Shown: piece by piece, positions 56,540 through 64,000 of the stretch
Layout of the letters: each line of letters opens with the position of its first letter
Numbering within the stretch: the first letter of the stretch is position 1
From: Xiphias gladius
Lineage: Eukaryota; Chordata; Actinopteri; Istiophoriformes; Xiphiidae
Length of the DNA: 64,000 bases
Direction: 5' to 3'
Assembly: GCF_016859285.1 (NCBI RefSeq)
Contig: NC_053414.1
Location: 3,433,017 to 3,497,016, forward strand
Notes under the pieces: model-generated
The model's database searches: none
Told to the model about the DNA's origin: nothing
The model's input: the letters and a program-made list of their open reading frames with translations, nothing else
Made by a program: the position numbers and the translations under genes

Positions 56540-57010
56540 GGCCGGGTCAGTCTGTCGGCCGGCCCGCCACTTCGGCCCAGACTGAAATATCTCAACAACT
56601 ACTGGACATACTGTGATGGAATTAGTTTCAGGCATTCATGTTCCCCTCGGGATGAACTGTAATCCTCTGACTCTTCGTCTGGCGCCATCATCAGGTCAAC
56701 ATTTCAATCATCAGCCTCAGCTGTACTGTTTGTTTACTGACGGTTACTAAATGACAGCATGCTAACACGCTAAACTAAAGCTTCGTACATGTCATATCAG
56801 AGTTATCATAATTATTATGCATTTCCGAATTCTAAATAGCGTTCACGTCATTTTCCAAGTCACAATTAAAACTGGAAAACTCTCTCAAGTTGTTTACGTG
56901 GGAATCTTTCCATCTCTTCCATCTGTCCCATTTAATGTGAACGAGCCATAGGAGGGTGAACATGACAAAACATGTTAGCATTGTCATTTTTAGCATTTTA
57001 GCATGTAGCT
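56540..57010 (+). repeat. Teleost interspersed repeat, longest copy
   Basis: Contains 'cagactgaaatatctcaaca', 'tcccctcgggatgaactgta' and the 'catgctaacacgctaa' and 'catgttagcattgtca' wording. Shorter relatives lie at 1105-1265 and, in the other orientation, 28150-28760. Confidence 0.55.
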
Positions 57011-57314
57011 CAAAGCAGCTCTGATCCTAAGTATGGCCTCACACAGCTGCTAGCATGACTGTAGACCCTTAGTCTGGCTATATTTAAAGTTTCCATTAGA
57101 CACATTACAGAAACGTTAGCTAGTTAGTGTTAAGTTTTATTATTTTATAATCTTTATAGAAAGAAAACCTTGATAATTGTTATTTATAGTAGTTGTATCT
57201 AATGTGATCAGAAAGCCTCCTACTTCACATAAAGCAGAAACACAGCCACATGATCATTCATGTCGATTTGTGTTTGTCCACCTGATGACTCTAAGTCCGG
57301 CGATCCCTCTCTTT

Positions 57315-57565
57315 TTTAGCTCTGGTTTTGGTCTCCACCAGCTACTGAGGGAAACATCTGGCTCTTCAGCTGCTAAACGCTCCACTGTGTTCACCAGCTG
57401 GTCTCTGACCGGGTCTGTCTGCTGCTTGCTGCTGAGCAGGTGGTGGACAATGGGTTCATCAGAAAACAGCCGCCGCTGCTGCAGCTGGAAACACTTGAGA
57501 CTGAACCAGACAGGACTCGTGCTGCAAAACAGAAACAAGGAGCTAAAAGAGGCTGAAAAGCTCCT
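57315..57565 (+). repeat. Dispersed repeat, fuller copy
   Basis: Full-length relative of 53995-54150 with about 120 extra central bases ('gctgctaaacgctccactgt' and on). The overlapping 152-codon and 117-codon ORFs on the two strands have no known domain and follow the repeat boundaries. Confidence 0.65.
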
Positions 57566-57649
57566 CACAGCTGAAGAGATGGTGAAAATTCTCAGCAGAA
57601 TCATCACTATGAATGACTTCTTTCACATTACATAGTTATTTGATTATTT

Positions 57650-59390
57650 TTTATTATTAAAAATATTGATTAATACAGATTCAACTGTACATATGTAGCC
57701 TTACTTTTATCTTAAGCTTTAAGTGTGGGTCCCCAAAAGGCTTTTAGCTGGAGGAACATTGTAGGATTGTGTGATACAATAAAGTATTTGAGGAAAATGC
57801 TTGCCGGCAGAGGTGTAGTGCGATTTGTACCGGAGCGCACCTATGACGCGCCCGTGTTTAGATACGTTAGTCAACTATAACTGACCACACGCTCAAATGT
57901 TACGCTGACTTTATGAATAGTTTCATCATGTTGAGAATATTACGCTGCAGTCAGCCAAACATCGAGCTAAGTGGTATTAGACGATACCATGGATGTAGCA
58001 GGTTGTAGCGTTGCAACTAATACAGGCAAATTCACACAAGTAGTTTGTGTTTTGAATGATTTCATTTACTTACTTGTGCCGCGCAAACGAAGCCACAATA
58101 GAAACATCCATTCTTAGGAGAAGTTGCAGTGCGGGCGGAGGTCAGCCTCGTCTGATAGGCTCGGCTGTGAAACCGTAGCTAAGCTAAGCTAAGCTTTCAT
58201 TTCCCGCCGGCACTGTGGACGCAGCACAAGCTGTCCGGGTTCAGTTGGCCGGATCTGTGATGTTTGTCTGCAAATGCATCGCAAATAAAGAGACCGTCAG
58301 AGGAGTGAACGATGAATGAATGAATCATCTTTACCGATTCAAGTTAGCTAGGTAGAAAAAATAAATTTTATTCACTGTTTTATTCAATTTTATTCAGAGG
58401 CTACCGGCAGCTACCGGCAACTTTTAAGGTGGAATTTTTTCGTTGACGTTGTGAACGAATCAATACGTTAAATGTCAATAAAACAACTTTGACCAGCGTT
58501 GTTTCCGGCAGCGCTGCACCTGTGCTTGCAATACTCTTTCTCTTCCTTTTTTTCCAAACCTTGTGCTGTATTCTGAGTAAAAAGGTTTGATTCTGTTGTT
58601 GTTTTTATTTTTTCCCTAAAGGAAAATTCCTGTATTTTTAAAGCTGGGCCCTATTTCCCCATCTTTTTAGGTCTGAATGTTTATTAATGACAAAATTGGG
58701 CTGCAATGTAATCAAAAGGGGCAAAGAACGTCCACTAAAAGTGCTTGTTTTTGCCACTGACAGGATCAGATTGTTATTTTAAGCGTCTGACAACGTTATG
58801 GAAAGGATCCCTACAGAGACAGACGTGTGTCTAGCGTGTAACAATACCGGAATTATTCTTTAATGGCAGAGCTACAGAGAACTTCAATGATGAAAAAGGG
58901 GACTCTGATGTGAAAAGTGACTGTTGGTTTATTTTTTTTAAGTGAGAAAATGGCAGAAAAATTGTAAAGAAGACAAATTCACACAGCACATTTTATTTTC
59001 ATAGTCGTCATTTGGTATCAGAAGATATTGTACAAAAAGTAGCAGGTGACCGTTGCATGCCGCATCCTGAACCCAGACGGTGAAAATCCATTAGCTGGGA
59101 CACAGATGCGTATCGCCTGAAACTCAGTACTTACAGTCAGTTGATCGACAGCTGAATATCAGCAGCAGGTAGTCGATGGTTTTAAAACCAGTCTGTAATG
59201 AACACTCAAAACACTAAAAGGGCAACTCGGTGTCAGCTCTGTCGCACGATACAAACACTTCTATTCTAACATACGTCTGAGGTCTGAATGAAAATCAAAA
59301 GGCACCGATCCACCCGTCTGTGGGGAGTCTGCAGACTGGCAGGCTCAGCAGCAAGAATTCATCCTCCACCCGACCGGGACCATCAGGAGG
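57650..59390. other. Gap downstream of the SLC22 gene
   Basis: No gene recognised. A short AAGCT-type tandem (about 58180-58196) is present. The part nearest 59400 should hold the SLC22 3' UTR. Confidence 0.4.
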
Positions 59391-59399
59391 AAAACCTGA

Positions 59400-59487
59400 T
59401 CAGTTGTCCCGGGACGCCATTGCGTCTTCGGGGTTCATTTTCTGCAGCTCAATCGGTGCATCTCCATCCGCACCACTCTGCCTGTGT
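59400..59487 (-). CDS. SLC22 last coding exon: cytosolic tail
   Basis: 88 bp, acceptor TTTCTGTTTAG, reading [20 protein letters not shown] then DAMASRDN and stop. The phase matches the previous exon. C-terminal tails of SLC22 proteins are short and variable, so support rests on splice site, phase and position. Confidence 0.6.
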
Positions 59488-62400
59488 CTAAACAGAAAGT
59501 AGGAAGGGGAGAAAAGTAGGTGGTTTTTCCTTGTTAATGGAAACCGTTTACTACGCAGCAAGCAGCTGTCACTTTAGATGTTATTAAACCAAGACCGTTG
59601 AGAATCATGGACTCTGACTGCTTGGATGTTGCGGATTAACTTAACGTAACCGTACAGTGTAAGTGGACACCTATGATCTACGTGTGTGATTGCACTTCTA
59701 AATTAACGCACCGGCATTGACCCCTTTCTGCTGTTGCTTTTTTTGTCCTTTATTTAACCAGGTAAAGCACAATGACAACTACTTCTCTTTCATAACACTG
59801 ACCCGGTTCCGGCCTATTTCCGCCTGATTTTCTGGATTTAATGCTTAATAACTTGTAATGTAGACATCTGGAAACCATGGTTAATAGCGTAAACTGAAGA
59901 TGGAATAAGAATAACCTACTTAATTTATTTATCTCAGTGAAAATATAGGATGTTGCATATGTGTTTTTTTAAATTTAAATCTCACTCAAACCTTTTTGTT
60001 TTACACTGCTAAAATATGATTTATAGAGCTTCTTGTCCATAAGTGCAACAAATTTCATGTTGATATGTAAAAGTACTAAGGCTTGACAGGGCCACTAGTG
60101 AGCAGTGTACCCGGGCAAGCTTTTGTGTGCCAAACCTCTCCAAAATGGATAAAATGTGCCTCCCAATATTTCAAGAAATAATGTTTTTGTTTTAGATTAC
60201 TTGTTTTTTTTTAAACATAAACACTGTAGATAGAGACAGCAAGCGTGAGGCTGAGAAAAGAAACCTTGACCAAAACCAAAGAGAAAACTAAGAGATGATT
60301 CCAGGTCGCGGGTGACCTCTGGTGTCTGCGGGAGAGAGGGAGAGACGTTAACTCCCCTGGAGAGGCAGTTGCGTCGTTCGTTCTTTTAACTTCCCGTCTG
60401 CATCGGACGTGGGGACGTGTCCCGTCGGGCAGATTGACACCTGCTGCTCGTGGTCACCTTTACCTGCATTTCAGGTCAGTTAGCTGACCTACTAAACGTA
60501 CGGCGCTGGAGGAAAACGAGAAGCCACTGAGATCTAACTAGATCAGTTCTCCCGCACAGGAGATCATCGGACTGTTATTATAGTCATGGCGACTGGTAAG
60601 AATGTGCTGTCATTGTGTTTTTGTATCCGTTCATAACAACATGAATGAATAAAACCGAAGAACGTGTGCTGTCTAGTCTGTACCTTCCCTCCTCCACATC
60701 GAAGATGTTTTCCGGCAGACGGACGTTGAGCGTCTCTGGGAGCAGGAAGACCAAGCTGCCGCTGACTATCCCGGTCACAGCAAAGATCAGCGGCGGCAGA
60801 AGAAGCCAGACGTCCTCCAACAGCAGGATCATCGGAGCCAGGGAGCTTCCGATCCGGCAGAGACAGGAGGTGTAGCCTAGACCGCACTGCCTGTCCCACA
60901 ACACAACCAGCAGCTTCAGTTTTAAGCGCACGATCCTCAGAGAGACCAGAGCCTCATTCCCGTGACCTTTCCTGATTCCGTTCCTGCTTTCCTCTAGCGC
61001 CACGCTCAGGACAAACTATGTATTTTTAGCCCCAGTACATCACCGATGCCCAATGCTCTGTCAGACGCTTTCATATTTAGGCTTGTAATGAATCTTGCAG
61101 CCTCTGGGAGCTGCCGTCCGGGTTGGAGACCGTTGAGACCAATGTCCACTCGTGGTACTGATGCCGTGGAAACGGCGTTTGAAACAAACGTTGTTTTTTT
61201 TTACAGATCTAGTTTCTACTTCACAGACCAGAGCGTAGCTGCAGTGTGGAAAATCTCTCTATTTAAATGAAAATGTTGGAGAAAAAATACTTGTTTTATT
61301 CACAATAAGTACATGAAATACACAATACTTGCTTGAAATGAAATTATTTTTCTGCGATTTATTAGAACCAGGGCTTCGCTCACAAGATGCAGGAGTACAA
61401 GATGGCAGCGGCGGTGAATCAGATACAAACAAATAAAGCAGGAGTTGCAATAATGAGCCTTTTTTTACTCACACAAGCTACTGACGTCTCTGCAGTGGTG
61501 GAATGGGACTGCGTTTATTCCAGCACTGTATCGCTGTAGTGTTTCCATTTTATGCTACTTTATACTTTCATGCCACAACATTTATTTAACTGCTATTGAT
61601 AGCTGTTGTTTTTCGGTTCATAAAATATGATGTACACTGTCCTGGATTAAAATACACAACAGTATATGAAATATATAAATGGAAATATTAGATCCTCCTC
61701 ACAGTCATGCTTCTGTAATAATAATAATCCAAACCAGGGGCCAGTAGTTTTTACTTTTGATACTTGAAGAACATATTCTGCTAATACCTCTGAATTTTTT
61801 GTTTTTTGTTTTTTTTTACTGAAGTATGAATTTGAATGCAGTAGTTTTACTTCTGATGGAGTATTTTCACGTTGTGGTATTGCTACTTTTGCCTACGTAA
61901 AAGATCGAATCACCGTTGCCGCCGCTGCTCTGTCGTGTTGCTGACGTGCTGACTGCACGTGCCTGTAGAGTTTTTAGGGGAGTTAAGAGATGATCAGCTC
62001 ATGAAAAAGGCCACATAAACACAGCTGAGATGAAAGTAGTCCTCAACATTTCCATGTAAATGAAATGTGATTGAAACCCCTGCTGCCTTTTTCCAATCAC
62101 AAGGGTTAAGAACGCTCTGTAAGTAAGAAGCGGGGCCCGAACGGGGTCCATTAGGCCGACCTTACTGGTTTCAGGTTTGGGTTTTTACCTGAGGACGGTT
62201 GGGTAGAGCTCTGCTGAGTAGAGGAATGCGGTGGTGAACGCCGCCTCAGAGAAACCCTTCGCCACCACAGCGACACAAGTACGAAGCACCGAGTACTCTG
62301 AAAGAGAAGCAGACCGAACACGTGTGAGGGTCTACGAACGTCAAGGTGGATCTGTGCAGATGCATGACAGACACGTAAGATAAAGTCGATCAAGTCTGCG

Positions 62401-63986
62401 ACCTCAAAAGGTCTCGTTTACCGGACATACGTGTGTGCGAGGACAGACAGTGATGTCACCTAAAGGTATGGCAGTGTTTATTCCAATCAGAGCTCCAGTT
62501 GTGATCAGAAACCACGCCTGCCCGTTCCTCCGGCCGATCCAGTCCAGGATGAAGAAGGTGGAGATTTTGGCGGGAACTTCGACGGCGCCGTAGATGAACT
62601 GCGTGAGGTAGATACTGACGCCGAAACCTGAGATCTTGAAGCTGATCCCGTAGTAAAGGAAGGCAACGGCAAACCTGGAGGTAGAGCGACACAGTCAGTA
62701 TGACCAAACCCAGCGGCCTGACGGGCGGCGCGGCAGACAGCGTTTTTAGAAACATGGTTTGGTACCAGAATAATCCCGAGCAGAGGGTGATCTTCCTCAG
62801 CTGAGGGGTTTTAAACAGGTCCAGGTAAGAGTGATTCTTCTTGGCCACCTCCGTCACCGTCACCTTCCTCAGAGCCTGAAACGGTCGCACGGTGTGGCAC
62901 ATTTAGATTCAACTGAAATCAAAAGGACGCCTTTCATTTTTTTGCGTCTTAAAATGATGTCATTGTGTTTTTTATGTGCTGTGAGCAGTTTTTATAATCA
63001 AACGGAAGATGAGTAGCCCCACAGCCCGTAACGCCAACAGTACACCAGAATAGGGATCTTCCAGTCTGAATCTCCCTTCGCCTTCCCTGCGCTTTGCTGG
63101 GCAGGATTAAATTACATCGATTTATAAATCTACTTCCCTTTCTGATCTGGTCCTGTAGTTATTTGCCGAGGACCCAGACTCAACTCTCCCTCGGTGTCTG
63201 GCTGTTGTGTGACCTCAGCCTTCAGTATCATGTGCAGGGCAGCAGCAGAGTCATGTCCTACTCGCCACTCTGCTCAAAACAACGTCTACTTCTTAACAGA
63301 AGATATACTGTTTTTTTTCCTCACTAAACAACTCCAGCTGCTTCCATTTTGTAATTTTCCAAATGAAACTCAAAACCCCGTCAGTTGCTAGGCGATGGTG
63401 GTATAGTGGTGAGCATAGCTGCCTTCCAAGCAGTTGACCCGGGTTCGATTCCCGGCCATCGCAGCTTGTTTTGAATATGTGAAACAATAGGTTTAAATGA
63501 CAGGGAAAAAAAAAAAATAGTAGTTTTACATGAGGTTTTCCCAGGCGGATGTGGTTAAGGCGGTGGAGCGTGTGTGTGTGTGTGTGTGTATAGGAAGCGC
63601 TGTCTGAATGTCTGTGAATGTGGCATCTAGTGTAAAGCGCAGATGTTTCACGTTAAAAGCCTTCCAGTGGCTCGGGGTGCATAATCCCTCTGGTTCCTTA
63701 TAGACCTTTAATTTGCCAGGAAGTGATGAGTTTCATTCTTTTGGTTCTGGAAGAGTTGGACCGACATGTCGACTAAATGACCTCAAACAAATATATGGAT
63801 TTGAGATTTAACTCCTCAATGACTCCCGTGAGCGCTGGACGTTGAGCCGCAGTCAGCCGTACCTCAGCGTCCAGGTTGGACGCGTTTTCTTTCTTCCCGT
63901 TCATTTTAGCGCACTGAAGCAGATACTTCTGGGCTTCCTCCACCCTGCCGTTGGCCAGCAGCCAGCGGGCCGACTCAGGCAGCCAC
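59400..63986 (-). CDS. SLC22-family organic ion transporter, 3' part
   Basis: Join (minus strand): 63986-63863, 62875-62766, 62674-62460, 62297-62189, 60890-60684, 59487-59400. All junctions are GT-AG with continuous phase. The first half (TM1-6 and the large extracellular loop) lies beyond the window. Landmarks: [20 protein letters not shown] (intracellular loop), [30 protein letters not shown] (TM8), [29 protein letters not shown] (TM10), then [14 protein letters not shown] and [10 protein letters not shown] (TM11-12). These fit the OAT side of the family, with strongest recalled likeness to SLC22A7 and then SLC22A13. Such transporters move organic anions or cations across the plasma membrane by exchange. 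Exact orthology needs the missing exons. Confidence 0.85.
60684..60890 (-). CDS. SLC22 exon: TM11-TM12
   Basis: 207 bp, starting [19 protein letters not shown] after acceptor GGGACAG, and ending [11 protein letters not shown] with donor GTACAG. LLPETLN is the conserved end of TM12. Confidence 0.9.
62189..62297 (-). CDS. SLC22 exon: TM10
   Basis: 109 bp, reading [20 protein letters not shown] then [25 protein letters not shown] is the family hallmark at the end of TM10. Confidence 0.92.
62460..62674 (-). CDS. SLC22 exon: TM7-TM9
   Basis: 215 bp. Includes [35 protein letters not shown] and [19 protein letters not shown]. The GRR motif between TM8 and TM9 is conserved in SLC22. Confidence 0.9.
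62766..62875 (-). CDS. SLC22 exon: loop into TM7
   Basis: 110 bp, reading [20 protein letters not shown] then [16 protein letters not shown]. Acceptor CCGTTTCAG, donor GTACCA (weak at +5). Confidence 0.88.
63392..63463 (+). tRNA. tRNA-Gly (anticodon TCC)
   Basis: 72 nt that fold as a full cloverleaf. The acceptor stem GCGATGG pairs exactly with CCATCGC, the anticodon loop is CTTCCAA, and the T arm is CCGGG-TTCGATT-CCCGG. Internal A box (around TGGTATAGTGG) and B box (GGTTCGATTCC) are intact, and a TTTT pol III terminator follows at 63469-63472. It lies antisense inside an intron of the SLC22 gene. Confidence 0.96.
63863..63986 (-). CDS. SLC22 exon: intracellular loop after TM6
   Basis: 124 bp, reading [20 protein letters not shown] then [21 protein letters not shown]. 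Acceptor TATGTGTTTAG, donor GTACGG. The PESARWL motif is the SLC22/MFS loop signature. Confidence 0.9.
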
Positions 63987-64000
63987 CTAAACACATACGG

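Noticed and set aside
57177..57635. 152-codon plus-strand ORF and 117-codon minus-strand ORF
   Set aside because: Both follow the limits of a dispersed repeat that has another copy at 53995-54150, and neither shows a domain.

Overview
This window looks like teleost fish genomic DNA, probably percomorph. Genes are split by short introns with GT-AG junctions. Two NLR immune genes carry the fish-specific FISNA-NACHT exon and repeated 174-bp LRR exons. The intergenic DNA is full of typical teleost interspersed repeats: Tc1-like, L2-like LINE, fold-back MITEs, (CA)n and AT microsatellites. Exon coordinates were set by eye from splice consensus, reading-phase continuity and family resemblance. No computation or database search was run.

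Layout. 1-5.6 kb: no gene recognised; CpG-rich patches and repeats. 5.6-9.7 kb (minus strand): a small three-exon gene that appears to carry two short ORFs in one transcript, each for a single-pass membrane microprotein (74 and 53 aa). 10.8-11.5 kb: Tc1-like transposase relic. 11.9-27.8 kb (minus): NLR gene 1. Thirteen exons join in phase into a predicted 1395-aa protein: PYD, linker, FISNA-NACHT, eight LRR exons, PRY-SPRY (B30.2). 28-31 kb: repeat-rich gap. 31.1-40.0 kb (minus): NLR gene 2. It has a different, non-PYD N-terminus, FISNA-NACHT and only two LRR exons, then a nonsense codon and a decayed B30.2 exon, giving a predicted 893-aa protein. Its Walker B aspartate is replaced by histidine, and one of its N-terminal exons lies in a 616-bp tandem duplication. 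41.6-41.9 kb: a CpG-rich promoter-like stretch with two inverted CCAAT boxes. 42.9-43.3 kb: second Tc1 relic. 47.5-53.0 kb: a 5.5-kb GT-rich minisatellite with higher-order structure. 53-59 kb: repeats, no gene seen. 59.4-64 kb (minus): the last six coding exons of an SLC22 organic-ion transporter, with a plus-strand tRNA-Gly(TCC) in one intron.

How the genes relate. The two NLRs are head-to-tail paralogues. They share nearly identical blocks (central and 3' NACHT exon, last LRR exon, B30.2 tail), divergent blocks and different N-terminal modules, which fits exon shuffling and gene conversion in an expanding fish NLR cluster. Gene 1 looks competent for PYD (ASC-type) signalling and B30.2 sensing. 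Gene 2 looks like a truncated or decaying relative that may act as a regulator or may be a pseudogene. The microprotein gene and the SLC22 transporter have no evident functional link to the NLRs.
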